Assembly: GCA_028689615.1 (NCBI GenBank) | Contig: JAQVCV010000005.1 | Location: forward strand, 1 to 64,000 | Direction: 5' to 3' | Source: Bacteroidales bacterium | GTDB taxonomy: Bacteria; Bacteroidota; Bacteroidia; Bacteroidales; TTA-H9 | DNA: 64,000 nucleotides | Shown: piece after piece, positions 35,859 to 45,673 of the stretch | How the letters are laid out: the number at the start of each line of letters is the position of its first letter | How positions within the stretch are numbered: the stretch's first letter is position 1 | The notes under the pieces: model-generated | The model's database searches: none | The model's input: the letters and a program-made list of their open reading frames with translations, nothing else | Told to the model about the DNA's origin: nothing | Translations under genes and position numbers: made by a program

Positions 35859-35936
35859 AATTACAAAAAAGATTAAGTCAAACTTTAGATTACTTGTATT
35901 TCAACGATTTTAACAGTAAACAAAAAAATAAATATT

Positions 35937-36377
35937 ATGAATAGAATAAAGTTAATTGGTCTTATAATTATTTTAGTGATAGCTACTGCCTGTAATAATC
36001 ACTTTATGTCATTGACAATGTTGCAAGAGCAACTTGAAATTGAAAAACTTGATGAAATATCTAGAAAAAAAATCATTAATTATGGTATGTATGAATTTTT
36101 CAAAGTATCATATAAACCTAATGGATTATGGGAAGTGATTTGCATGGAAAAAAAGACTGGAAAAAAGGTTGCTTTAACAATCAATAAAGACACAGTACTT
36201 GTGATAACAGATAAAAGTGGCAAAAAACATCGATTGTATTTTGACACAGTACACATTTATGAAAATAAAATTTATGGACTATATTCAAGATTTATAAATG
36301 ATCCTAAAACAATAGATTTCGATTACATTGAAAAGATTGAAATCCATGCTGAAATGTCAAAAAGTCGAGATGTATAA
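35937..36377 (+). CDS. Small lipoprotein, cassette-borne
   Basis: 146 residues. N-terminus MNRIKLIGLIIILVIATAC is a lipoprotein signal with the lipidated Cys at about 19. The rest is Lys-rich and of unknown family, with YKPNGLWEVICMEKKTGKKV in the middle. It starts 86 bases after attC-like site 5 and ends 8 bases before the next attC-like repeat, the layout of a single-gene cassette. It is AT-rich, unlike the genes to its right. Function unknown. Confidence 0.78.
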   Translation: MNRIKLIGLIIILVIATACNNHFMSLTMLQEQLEIEKLDEISRKKIINYGMYEFFKVSYKPNGLWEVICMEKKTGKKVALTINKDTVLVITDKSGKKHRLYFDTVHIYENKIYGLYSRFINDPKTIDFDYIEKIEIHAEMSKSRDV

Positions 36378-36385
36378 AAAGCCCA

Positions 36386-36532
36386 GCACACAACAAATAG
36401 TACTTAAACGCGCTGCCACTCCCGAACACTTTCGGGAAAACTCCAGCGACGTAGCCAGCCCACTCCCGATAGCTATAGTTATCTGTAGGCAGCAGCGTCC
36501 CGAGCATTCGGGATAAGTGAGTGTTGTGAGCC
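36386..36532 (+). other. attC-like repeat, copy D
   Basis: Inverse core GCACACAAC, attC2-type body with a slightly altered central hairpin, end GTTGTGAGCC (36523-36532). The core differs at one base from the complement of that end, but not from its own cassette start (GTTGAGCC) in the expected way. It is the last such repeat seen. Confidence 0.62.
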
Positions 36533-36853
36533 AGCGGCAAGTCGTTGAGGAAACTTCCTGTACATTTACCACTTGTTGTAGAAAACGCGAAGCGTTGAAC
36601 CGCTGCAGTCCCATGAGGAATGACTTATAGAAAACCACGACCAGCGCCGCGACCTCATGCACACCTCTGGCAATTATCATGTGCAAAATTTCGTGCCGAA
36701 TCGGCAGAAGTGCTCTTCGGTTAACAAAAGCGCGCTTCTTATGGCTCCATTAATACCAGGCGATTTGATTGAAATTCGCTTACTCCTGAGAGCTTTTTTA
36801 ATGAAAACAAATGCTTACCGTCACCCTTGTTCCACACATAAAAATAAAAAAAC

Positions 36854-37642
36854 ATGAAAAAACTATTAACTATTTTTGTTATGGGATTGCTCACTCCCGC
36901 AACTTCCTGGTCGCAAACAACACTGTCAGGTGAATTAAATAAGAAAGTAATAGAAGGATTTACCTACATTTTTAATCAGAAGATGTTAAGACCCGACGAT
37001 ATTTTGATTGTGCAGACAATTGATTCAAAAAAATTCTTTGTGGTAACTGGTTGCATGGAAACATACCTGGAAGGGAAGGAGACAGACAAATCTGATTATT
37101 CCAAGTCTGTTGATGCGATTACACGAATCCATAAAGATTCAGTCTATGATGTTTTGTGGATCAAAAAGAGAAATTACCTCACCTTACTCTTGCCCGATTC
37201 AGGCATTCCGTTTAAAAAATTAAAAGGAAGGTTTACTGACAGTAAAATAGATTCTTTAAAAGCCGATATTAAAAACCTGCTTGATCAGGCGTACTTTGAA
37301 AGGGTTAAACAAAAATATGATAAATTAAAAACTATAAAAGCAAAAAATATCAGCGACGGTTTAAGACAAATCACCAATGATCCCGCCATTATACACGTTC
37401 GGATTGATTATCCGGAGGAAGCCCGTATGAACGAGACTCAGGGACAAGTTGAAGTTGCATTTGTTTTGACAACAAGTGGAGAAATAGCAGACCTGTATGT
37501 TCTTAAGAAATTGGGAGACGGGTGTACACAGTCTGTATTAAGCTCAATAAAGGAATTGGGAAACAAACTGAAAGCTAAAAGCTACAGCAACGAAGAAAAT
37601 ATTTTGTTCATATTTGCTATTAATTTTATTTTGATCGATTAG
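36854..37642 (+). CDS. Secreted TonB C-terminal-domain protein
   Basis: 262 residues with a signal peptide (about 1-21, TSWSQ). The last 90 residues resemble a TonB C-terminal domain: VRIDYPEEARMNETQGQVEVAFVLTTSG and a late Gly-Cys segment (GDGCTQSVLSSI). The domain is unusual in having no N-terminal membrane anchor, so it is not a classical energy-transducing TonB; similar periplasmic proteins are common in Bacteroidota and their role is unclear. The middle part is Lys/Asp-rich and unrecognised. It lies at the right border of the cassette island. Confidence 0.8.
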   Translation: MKKLLTIFVMGLLTPATSWSQTTLSGELNKKVIEGFTYIFNQKMLRPDDILIVQTIDSKKFFVVTGCMETYLEGKETDKSDYSKSVDAITRIHKDSVYDVLWIKKRNYLTLLLPDSGIPFKKLKGRFTDSKIDSLKADIKNLLDQAYFERVKQKYDKLKTIKAKNISDGLRQITNDPAIIHVRIDYPEEARMNETQGQVEVAFVLTTSGEIADLYVLKKLGDGCTQSVLSSIKELGNKLKAKSYSNEENILFIFAINFILID

Positions 37643-37764
37643 CAGATGGTAACCCAAATCGGTTTTCTTTTACAAAGAAAACGGCACAAGCTTTAATGAC
37701 AGGTCAATACAATACCTATTCGATATATACTGCTTGTTACTAAATTTGCATAGCAAAGGCAGTT

Positions 37765-38155
37765 ATACCGCGTCTTAGTGAAAATGCGAAGCATTTGAGC
37801 CTTATAAGTGTCGATCCTTCGGTATTAGAGGCGGTTTCCCGAACTATTCTCACCGAAGGTATCCCGAGTCGCTACGCTCTCGGGACGAACTATTCTCAGC
37901 GAAGCTAACTATTCTCACCGAAGGTAATCCCGAACTATTCTCAGCGAAGCTAATCCCGAATCCCGAATCCCGAATCCCGAATCGCTTCGCTCTCGGGACT
38001 AAAGTCGCTTCGCTCTCGGGACTATAGTCACTTCGTTCTCGGGACGAACATCGTACCGAGCCACCAGACGCAAGCTATTTTCGCAACCAACGCAGCGATC
38101 TCATGCACACCCGAAATAACTATCTTGTGCATAAAATCAAGTTGATTCGGTATAT
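37765..38155. repeat. Dispersed intergenic repeat, copy 2 (inverted, expanded)
   Basis: Reverse-complement relative of 9860-10075. Inside it, 37858-38060 is a run of short units such as GAACTATTCTCAGCGAAGC and TCGCTTCGCTCTCGGGACTA. The right part (38087-38155) also matches 36643-36707. No gene is visible in 37643-38203. Confidence 0.75.
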
Positions 38156-38203
38156 CTTATAAAAAACATAACTACACCTATTAACACAAACTTTATATTT
38201 ATT

Positions 38204-39265
38204 ATGAAAACACATGGGATAACCCTTTCCATTTTTCTATTAACAGCCTTTCATCTTATTGGCCAGAATGAAAACACCGTATCGGGAAAATACGATTTCG
38301 TGGCTGGTGAAAAAATCATCTTCTTTGATGACTTTGGCGCTGAACCCGTTGGTGAATTCCCTGCCAAATGGAACTCGAATATTGGAGGCGATATTGTTAC
38401 TGCAACCGCCAACAATGGCAAATGGCTCAGGATGAAAGCTCAGGGCGGCAACTACATTCCCGAACTCGATTTGAAATTTCCCGAGAATGTGACGATTGAA
38501 TTTGATGTATTTACAACCGATGATGTGGATTTTAAGACCACCTTTTATTCGGAGGAGCAATACGATTTAAATGCTTATGGCGTACCAGGCGAGGCTGGGT
38601 CAGAAGTCACTTTCACCAACGGCACAGTAGAATTCAGTTCGTATTCGACTGACGAAAGCAATTCAGGAAAAGAGATCCTCTCATCCAACGAGCAATTTCT
38701 AATTCCTGTAAATCGAGTGACTCACGTGGCCATTTGGATTCAAAAAAGCAGATACAGATTGTATCTGGCCACAAACAAAGTTTTCGACATCCCCAAAGGG
38801 GTTTTCCAGAATTATGTCTATAACCGGTTTAGATTTGAAACATCAAATTCACCCTCTGATGTTTTAATCAGCAATTTTAAAATTGCAGTCGGAACTCCCG
38901 ACACCAGAAACCAACTGACAACCACCGGCAGATTTTCCACAACCGGAATTCTGTTCGATGTAAATTCTGACAAAATCAAACCTGAGTCGCATGCCTGCAT
39001 CAAAGAAATTGCACAAATTCTGAAAGAGAATTCAGGAATTAAAGTAAAGGTGGTTGGACATACCGACAGCGATGGAGATGCCGCCAAAAACATCGAATTG
39101 TCGAAACGCAGAGCTGAATCTGTAAAAAAATATCTCGGAAGTGTGTTTGGTGTTGATACAACGATGATAACCACCGACGGCAAAGGAGAATCCGAACCCT
39201 TGTCGGACAATAAAACACCCGAGGGGAAAGCACAAAACAGGCGAGTGGAATTTATCAAAGAATAA
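38204..39265 (+). CDS. OmpA family outer-membrane protein
   Basis: 353 residues. A signal peptide (about 1-20, HLIGQ) precedes a beta-rich domain of about 220 residues resembling a lectin/laminin-like fold (FPENVTIEFDVFTTDD, VTHVAIWIQKSRYRLYL). The C-terminal OmpA domain (about 245-353) shows ILFDVNSDKIKPES, VKVVGHTDSDGDAAKNIELS and the peptidoglycan-binding NRRVEF end. It should tether the outer membrane to peptidoglycan. A 15-bp stem hairpin follows the stop. Confidence 0.92.
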   Translation: MKTHGITLSIFLLTAFHLIGQNENTVSGKYDFVAGEKIIFFDDFGAEPVGEFPAKWNSNIGGDIVTATANNGKWLRMKAQGGNYIPELDLKFPENVTIEFDVFTTDDVDFKTTFYSEEQYDLNAYGVPGEAGSEVTFTNGTVEFSSYSTDESNSGKEILSSNEQFLIPVNRVTHVAIWIQKSRYRLYLATNKVFDIPKGVFQNYVYNRFRFETSNSPSDVLISNFKIAVGTPDTRNQLTTTGRFSTTGILFDVNSDKIKPESHACIKEIAQILKENSGIKVKVVGHTDSDGDAAKNIELSKRRAESVKKYLGSVFGVDTTMITTDGKGESEPLSDNKTPEGKAQNRRVEFIKE

Positions 39266-39291
39266 TTGGCTTACAGCCAAAAATATAAAAA

Positions 39292-39340
39292 TTTCAGCGG
39301 TTCAACTGTTTTCAACACAAAATCCGTTGAACCGCTGAAA
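39292..39340. repeat. Inverted repeat after the OmpA gene
   Basis: TTTCAGCGGTTCAAC and its exact complement, 19-base loop. There is no T run after it, so termination is uncertain. The rest of 39341-39644 shows no gene. Confidence 0.75.
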
Positions 39341-39644
39341 CAACCTTATTACCAAAAACATCCAAGGCATCGTGATGGCGCGTATGGCAATTCAACAGAT
39401 GTTATAAATTTTCTATTAAAAGCATCACTCACGTCAATAAACGCTTCATAGAGGCCACACAAAAACATTCTTTAGAAACGATAAAAGGCCTACAGCACTG
39501 CACAAACAACACAACAACGCCTTCATACAACTAACCGGCGGGCAACTCTTTTGCCCCCATCAGCACCCCCCCCTACCCTTTCGTTGAACTATTCTACAAC
39601 AGGTCTTGTTTAAACATGAGTTGTTTTTACAAGACTTATTATTT

Positions 39645-40559
39645 ATGAATATATTTAAAGAAATCACGATTCTTGCCACTGCCCTCTTTCTTTTCAATTC
39701 TGCAGCCCATTCTCAAGGATGCAGCGATGCAGGTTTTTGCACCATCAACAGCTTGAAGCCACACGGCGATGAAAGCGATCAACCACTTAACCACCAAATT
39801 AAAGTCGGCTTTTTTTCAGGTAAAGCCGACAACAACATCAACGTGTATGGAAACTACCTTGAATACAACCGCATTTTAACCAAACATTTTAGCCTCGATA
39901 CAAAACTAACAACCCTGGGGCAAACCGGAAACGGCATCTCGGTATTTGGCATCTCCGACCTGTTTGTTAATGGAAACTACAGCGTTGCAGATCATCTAAA
40001 CCTGACCCTTGGCGCCAAGATACCTTTAAGTGACGGGGGGCGTTCGCGTAACAACCTCGCTTTACCCATGGACTATCAGGCAAGCCTTGGAACATTCGAT
40101 TTAATTCTTGGAATTGGCTATCAGTTGGGGCGGCTGCAAATGGCTGTTGCAACACAACTTCCGCTCAATCAAAATAAAAATCAATTTACAGCCTCCCAAT
40201 ATCCGTCAGGCTCCAGTTTGACAACCTTCCAGCCCACTGCCAATTTCAAAAGGAGCGGTGATGTTCTTTTACGCTTATCTTACCCGATCACCATTACCCC
40301 CTCGTTTAGAATTACCCCCAGTGTTCTGCCTATCTACCACTTAGCCAACGACACCTACACATCAGAAACTGGAGTAGAAACAGAAATCACAGGATCTAAA
40401 GGACTAACATTCAACAGCAACATCTACTTTGATTACGAAATCAACCACCGCCACGCCCTGCAGCTAAACGTTTCAAAACCCTTTGTTGTTCGCGATGCCC
40501 GTCCCGACGGATTAACCCGAAGTTTTGTTGCCAATTTGGAGTACAAAATCAGGTTTTAG
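39645..40559 (+). CDS. Outer-membrane beta-barrel protein
   Basis: 304 residues from the ATG at 39645, which gives a good signal peptide (MNIFKEITILATALFLFNSAAHSQ); a more upstream ATG would not. Amphipathic strands alternate through the protein and it ends with a terminal-strand signature (FVANLEYKIRF, C-terminal Phe), typical of outer-membrane barrels. CSDAGFCTINSL near the mature N-terminus has two Cys that may pair. I do not know the transported substrate; the pattern resembles Bacteroidota transporter-like barrels (phenol-degradation/FadL-like annotation is possible). Confidence 0.8.
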   Translation: MNIFKEITILATALFLFNSAAHSQGCSDAGFCTINSLKPHGDESDQPLNHQIKVGFFSGKADNNINVYGNYLEYNRILTKHFSLDTKLTTLGQTGNGISVFGISDLFVNGNYSVADHLNLTLGAKIPLSDGGRSRNNLALPMDYQASLGTFDLILGIGYQLGRLQMAVATQLPLNQNKNQFTASQYPSGSSLTTFQPTANFKRSGDVLLRLSYPITITPSFRITPSVLPIYHLANDTYTSETGVETEITGSKGLTFNSNIYFDYEINHRHALQLNVSKPFVVRDARPDGLTRSFVANLEYKIRF

Positions 40560-40674
40560 CAAGGCACGAGTTGAGCGAGGAGTAGATTTCAAGTAGAAAC
40601 ATGCGGCCTTACACCGATTGGCTCTTGAAAGAGAAAGGGGAAGAAAAGGCACAGAATCGAGACAGAGAGAAACA

Positions 40675-40795
40675 AAACAAGGACCTAGACGACACTCAGA
40701 AACAAGAAACAAGAAACCAGAAACCAGAAACCAGAAACAAGAAACAAGAAACAAGAAACAAGAAACCAGAAACTAGCAACCAGAAACCTCCCCCC
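40675..40795. repeat. Simple repeat of AGAAACAAGAAACCAG units
   Basis: About twelve 7-base units (AGAAACC / AGAAACA) ending in a C run. It reaches the 3' end of the MocR gene. Confidence 0.9.
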
Positions 40796-42272
40796 CCACC
40801 TGCTGACACCTGAGTTGTTCGATGGCCTCACCAATTCGTTTTATACCTTCTTCGATTTCCTGTTCGTTGGTTTTGCTGATGCTTATCCTGATTCGGAAAC
40901 CGGGTTGAGGTGTGTAATAGAAAATACTTCCGTCGGTAATGCGAACCCCGTGTTGTTGAAACCATTGCTCCACCTGTTCTGGAGGTTTCAAACCTATTTC
41001 AAGCCACAAAATAAAACCGCCTAAAGGCTCCTGCCAGGTAACGCAAGTAGCAGGCATCCATTTGCGCAAAGCTTTCAAGGCGGTTTTCATCCTTTTCCTG
41101 AAAATGCGCATCATACGTCGCAAATGCAATTCGTAATAACCTAATCGGCAAAACCGGTAGATCAAGGCCTGGCTCAGAGTATTGGAAGTGAGATCGGTCA
41201 TCATTTTCACAGCCGTTATCTGCCTGATGCAATCAGCCGGCGCAATCATCCAGCCTGTGCGCAAACCCGGGGCCAGCACTTTGGAGAAACTACCCAAATA
41301 GATCACATGATCGTGCCTGTCCATCGACTTAACAGGCAGATGCACCATCCCGAAATACTTCATCTCCTCCTCGATGCTGTCTTCAATCAAAACAATACGA
41401 TGCCGTTCGCACAAACTCAGCAACTCTTCCCTGCTGGCCTGCGACATGGTTGCCCCTGTGGGATTGTGAAAAGTTGGAATAACATAAACAAACTTCACCT
41501 TCCTGCTGACAACCACCCTTTGAAACGCCTCAACATCGAAGCCCGAAGAGGTTGATTCAAGCTCAACCACTTCAAGTCCATAAAAGCGAATCAACGGGAA
41601 CAACATGGCATAGGTAGGCGACTCCACAGCAATCACATCGCCCCGCCTGGCGAAGGTTTGGAAGATAAGTTGCAACGAATTTTGCGACCCATTGGTTATC
41701 AAAATATTATCGTCAGACGAATGAATGCTGTGCAACTTCATGTGTTTTCTGATTACCTGTCGAAGGGCCGGAAGTCCACGGGGCTGGTTGTATCCAAAAA
41801 CATTCAGTGCAGGATCGGCCAACACTTCTCTGAAACAACTGGCCACCAATTTGTGGTCGATTAACCGGGGATCGGGAACAAGGTGGTAAAAATCGATGAC
41901 CCCCGGCTGCGGGTCAGTCATCAATTGGGCATACCGATCAATTTCTTCAAAATCAACAAATTGATGGTTTTCAAACAACCCTTCTCCCACTTTTCTCAAC
42001 GGTTGTACCCCTTCGGATGTTTCAACACTCACCTTCCGGCGTCTGACACGTGTGTAGGAACCCTCGGTGCTTTCAAAATAACCAAGAGCCCACAACTCCT
42101 CATAAACCTTAACCACAGTGGAGCGGTTAACACCAAGCGAGGCCGACAACTGACGCGTAGAAGGCATCTGGTAACCTTCTTCGAGAAGTCCTTCTTCAAT
42201 CATCTCACGAATCTGACTTACCATCTGATCGAAGAGGGTAACACTGCTTTCCCTGTTAATTTGAAGCAACAT
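40773..42272 (-). CDS. MocR/GntR-type transcriptional regulator with aminotransferase fold
   Basis: 499 residues. The N-terminal GntR winged helix (about 1-75) is shown by LFDQMVSQIREMIEEGLL, MPSTRQLSASLGVNRSTVVKVYEEL. The rest is a fold-type I aminotransferase domain: FNPTGATMSQASREEL-like HNPTG motif, IEDSIEEEM and the PLP Lys in YLGSFSKVLAPGLRTGW. MocR regulators sense PLP-linked metabolites, PdxR being the best known, and usually act on adjacent divergent genes; no divergent gene is close here (next gene at 43434). The target is therefore unknown. Confidence 0.93.
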   Translation of the reverse strand: MLLQINRESSVTLFDQMVSQIREMIEEGLLEEGYQMPSTRQLSASLGVNRSTVVKVYEELWALGYFESTEGSYTRVRRRKVSVETSEGVQPLRKVGEGLFENHQFVDFEEIDRYAQLMTDPQPGVIDFYHLVPDPRLIDHKLVASCFREVLADPALNVFGYNQPRGLPALRQVIRKHMKLHSIHSSDDNILITNGSQNSLQLIFQTFARRGDVIAVESPTYAMLFPLIRFYGLEVVELESTSSGFDVEAFQRVVVSRKVKFVYVIPTFHNPTGATMSQASREELLSLCERHRIVLIEDSIEEEMKYFGMVHLPVKSMDRHDHVIYLGSFSKVLAPGLRTGWMIAPADCIRQITAVKMMTDLTSNTLSQALIYRFCRLGYYELHLRRMMRIFRKRMKTALKALRKWMPATCVTWQEPLGGFILWLEIGLKPPEQVEQWFQQHGVRITDGSIFYYTPQPGFRIRISISKTNEQEIEEGIKRIGEAIEQLRCQQVGGEVSGC

Positions 42273-42824
42273 CTTGCAATCTTTTACTCAACATCTATAT
42301 CCTATGTCAGCTTTGCCCTGTCAAGGATGCTTTTATCGTGCAAAATTACTTGAAAACAACTTGGTAAACCGAAGAAATGCAAAAGAACTAAGAAACAATT
42401 TGTTGGAAATCGTTTCTCACTTATGCAACGCCTTTCCCCCGATGGGCTTCTGAAAAAACTCAAAACCTGAATCGCGGTTACCTTATAGGAATGCTTTTGC
42501 AAACCAAAGCTTAAAAGCGAAAAGCCGGTTGAATTACAACCTGACAAACAAGAGCTAACACCCTTTTAAAAAGAGAATCACGAGCTATACAGCCAGAATG
42601 ACTACTTTTCTCCTATAAATCCTTGTTAAAAACAGAACTGAACTTATGGATGATTCGCTGACTTGATTTTCAAATCTTCGAACTTGTGCACCCGCGCTTC
42701 GCGCTGGTGTTTTTTTTACCGCAAAGATCGCCAAGGTAGCTTCCCGCAAAGATCGCCAAGATGCCGGACAGATTTTTAATCCCGAATCGGCTATAATCAT
42801 GGTCGTTACTATTATTAAAGCCTC

Positions 42825-42985
42825 TCGGGACGATGTTACCTTCGGTGAGAATAGTTCGTCCCGAGAGCGAAGCGACTATAGTCCCGAGAGCGAAGCGATT
42901 AGCTTCGCTGAGAATAGTTCGGGATTAGCTTCGCTGAGAATAGTTCGGGATTAGCTTCGCTGAGAATAGTTCGGGAAACCGCTTC
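42825..42985. repeat. Dispersed repeat with tandem GAGAATAGTTCGGGATTAGC units
   Basis: Units also found, inverted, in 37858-38060. The surrounding stretch 42273-43433 has no gene. 43220-43300 matches 15470-15535 (GGTTCGATTTTTATTCGTCT). Confidence 0.8.
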
Positions 42986-43289
42986 TAGGTTAAAAGCTTC
43001 ACATTTTAACCAACAAGCGGTAAAGATCGCTAAGGCACTTCGTGCTGACTGGACGTGCAATACCCGTCTGCATCTGCGTCCGATAGATGACGTAGGCATC
43101 TCAGCGTTCTTAAAACTGCCCGTCGAAAAATCTTAGCGTTCTTAGCGTCTTAACTTGGCGCTCTTAGCGATAAAAGAATACCCGACCGGCAAATACATCT
43201 TCCTGTTAATCCTTGTTATAACAGACCTGAACTAACAGATAATCCGCCGGTTCGATTTTTATTCGTCTGTGTGTATAGGCGATTTCATG

Positions 43290-43297
43290 TATATTTG
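43290..43297 (+). promoter_or_regulatory. Possible -7 box for the VWA gene
   Basis: TATATTTG fits TAnnTTTG; 137 bases before the ATG. No clear -33 partner. Confidence 0.35.
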
Positions 43298-43433
43298 CAT
43301 TGGCTCTTATGCAGTTGCATCCTCACATGGCAACTGCACGAACACTCCTTATAATTGTAGTTAACAAATTGATCAGGTGGAGAATGGTTAAACCGGACAT
43401 TCCCGCCGCCTTTTCACCGGTTTCTCAGATCGC

Positions 43434-45509
43434 ATGATGACACTTACAGGATCGGCTCTTTACATTCCCCTTTGCCTGCTCGCCGGTGCAGCCTACGCTA
43501 CACTACTCTATTACAGCAACAAACGTCACCTGTTCTCCGCCCCGATCAGATGGACTGCCGCAATTGCGCGGTTTGTTGTTGTAACCGTTTTGTCGTTCCT
43601 TTTGCTGGCTCCGATGGTTAAAACAGAAAAGTTGAATGAAGAAAAACCAGTTCTGGTTCTGGCAATGGATAACAGCGAAAGTATGGTAAACTCGCCTGAT
43701 TCGGCGAAACTAAAAAGTGCAATTCCACAGGCTGTTGTCCTACTGGCCGAAAAACTCAACGACACCTACACCATCCAATTGGTGAGCTTTGGCCACGACG
43801 TAACCAATGGATTATCAACAAACTTTGATGAAGACATCACCGACTATTCCAGACTTTTCGGCGAAATGAACAACAGATTGGTTAACAACCGACAAAGCAC
43901 AGTAGTAGTATTTTCCGACGGTCTTGTCAACCGAGGATCTGATCCTTTGTTCGCAACAATTCATGCTCCTTACAGGATTTTCACGGTGGCCTGTGGCGAT
44001 TCCACACCACGCGACGACGTGTTTATCAAAAGTGTAAAAACCAACAAGGTTGGATTTACCAAATCAGAATTGCCCATCGAGGTAGTTGTGAACGCTGAAG
44101 GCTTAGCCGGAAAACGATGTCAACTCAAAGTAACCCTTGAAGGAGAGCCAACACAAACTACAGCTTTAACCATAACCAACAACCACTTTAGCTTGAGCAG
44201 TCTGCTGCGAATCACACCTGACAAAGCGGGATTAAAGAAAATTACAGCAGAACTTACCCCCATCGACCATGAATACAGCCCTGCCAACAACAAAATGGTA
44301 ACCTATGTTGAGGTGATGGAGAGCAGGCGAAAAATACTTCTGCTGGGAGCTGCACCACATCCCGATCTGGGAGCCATCAGACAGATTATCGAAACCGAGT
44401 ATCAATTCGAGGTTGACCTTCAATTGGCATCAAATACCCTGCCCACGCCATCTGATTACAACCTTGTGGTATTCCATCAACTTCCTTCAGCCAGATTTCC
44501 ATTGACCTCCTTCTTCAATCAACTCGACAAAGAAGGTATCCCTTCTTTTTTCATCATCGGAACCCTAACCAGCCTCGAAGCCTACAACAACCTGCTGCCC
44601 CCGGTTACTATAATGGGTTCTTCGGGATCGGTAAATGCAAACGCGCAACTCAACCCCCTGTTCTCCTTGTTTCAAACCGATCCGCAAACCGATGGAATGC
44701 TGCGAAACCTCCCGCCCCTTGTGGTCCCATTTGGTGAATACCGAACTTCGCAAGCTGCCGAAGTATTGATGAACCAGACCATTAACGGTATTGCCACCAA
44801 CCGGCCTCTCGTGGTGCTTGGCAATCGCGAAACTGCCCGGTGCGGGGTAATGGCCGGTGAAGGAATCTGGCTTCAGTACCTCACCCTGAAGATGCTGGAA
44901 TCCAATGCCTCGATGTATGAAACCATGATACTCAAAACCCTCAACTACCTCTCAATTCGAAAGCCAAAGGAGCGCTTCTCTGTAGAAACCGAAAAGACCA
45001 TCCAGCAATACGATCAGGCCTTGTTTGAAGCCACACTGCTCAACGAATCTTTCGAGACGGTAACCAATGCCGAGGTAACCATGGACCTGACGGACGAAGG
45101 GCAAAAAAACTACCCTTTCAAATTTACAAAGCAAAAATCGTCTTATATGCTGAATGCAGGCAGATTGGCGCCGGGCAAATACCAATATACAGCAACAGCA
45201 CTGACCGAAAAAGAACGGCATACTGCCACCGGGCAATTGGTGGTTTTACCTACAAACCTCGAGCAACAAAACCAAACAGCTGATAACAATCTTCTGCGAC
45301 GACTGGCCACAGAAAGAGGGGGCAGTATGTTGCCCCTTTCTGAAACCAACCTGCTGGCACAGCTGCTTAGCGATGGAAATCAGGCCAAACCTGTTGTTTA
45401 CACACAAGAAACCATTTCTGACCTTATTACCCTGCCGCTGGTATTTTTCTTGATTCTGATTCTCGCTGCAGGCGAATGGATTCTTCGGAGGTGGGGAGGA
45501 AGCTATTAG
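43434..45509 (+). CDS. VWA-domain membrane protein
   Basis: 691 residues. Two N-terminal membrane helices (about 6-26 and 38-62) precede a von Willebrand A-like domain (about 74-190) with a MIDAS-type VLAMDNSESMVNS and FSDGLVNRGS. The middle (about 295-480) resembles a class I glutamine-amidotransferase-like fold (KILLLGAAPHPDLGAIRQI), and a membrane helix lies at the C-terminus (about 667-684). This layout is common in Bacteroidota, in proteins of unknown function related to the Bat aerotolerance group. It stands alone. Confidence 0.85.
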   Translation: MMTLTGSALYIPLCLLAGAAYATLLYYSNKRHLFSAPIRWTAAIARFVVVTVLSFLLLAPMVKTEKLNEEKPVLVLAMDNSESMVNSPDSAKLKSAIPQAVVLLAEKLNDTYTIQLVSFGHDVTNGLSTNFDEDITDYSRLFGEMNNRLVNNRQSTVVVFSDGLVNRGSDPLFATIHAPYRIFTVACGDSTPRDDVFIKSVKTNKVGFTKSELPIEVVVNAEGLAGKRCQLKVTLEGEPTQTTALTITNNHFSLSSLLRITPDKAGLKKITAELTPIDHEYSPANNKMVTYVEVMESRRKILLLGAAPHPDLGAIRQIIETEYQFEVDLQLASNTLPTPSDYNLVVFHQLPSARFPLTSFFNQLDKEGIPSFFIIGTLTSLEAYNNLLPPVTIMGSSGSVNANAQLNPLFSLFQTDPQTDGMLRNLPPLVVPFGEYRTSQAAEVLMNQTINGIATNRPLVVLGNRETARCGVMAGEGIWLQYLTLKMLESNASMYETMILKTLNYLSIRKPKERFSVETEKTIQQYDQALFEATLLNESFETVTNAEVTMDLTDEGQKNYPFKFTKQKSSYMLNAGRLAPGKYQYTATALTEKERHTATGQLVVLPTNLEQQNQTADNNLLRRLATERGGSMLPLSETNLLAQLLSDGNQAKPVVYTQETISDLITLPLVFFLILILAAGEWILRRWGGSY

Positions 45510-45552
45510 CCAGTAGCTAAGCAACAAACGCTGGTAAACAAAACATTTGCAC

Positions 45553-45600
45553 AAAAAAAACTGCCACCAACCTCTTAAAGAAAGCGATCGGTGGCAGCAC
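45553..45600 (-). terminator. Terminator of the response-regulator transcript
   Basis: CTGCCACC (45561-45568) pairs with GGTGGCAG (45590-45597), 21-base loop. An A run at 45553-45560 gives a T run on the minus strand. Confidence 0.65.
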
Positions 45601-45673
45601 TGCCGGAGTCTGGTTAATCAGAGCACCGCGAACGGTGGTTAGTAGAAGGCAAATGTAAGAAAATAGCTACAAC

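Noticed and set aside
39583-39592. GTTGAACTA as the missing cassette start for sites 3 and 5
   Set aside because: It lies downstream of, not before, those sites and a 9-base match of this kind is expected by chance in a window this size.
40601-40813. Charged repetitive open frame near the MocR 3' end
   Set aside because: It is a translation of the AGAAACC simple repeat.
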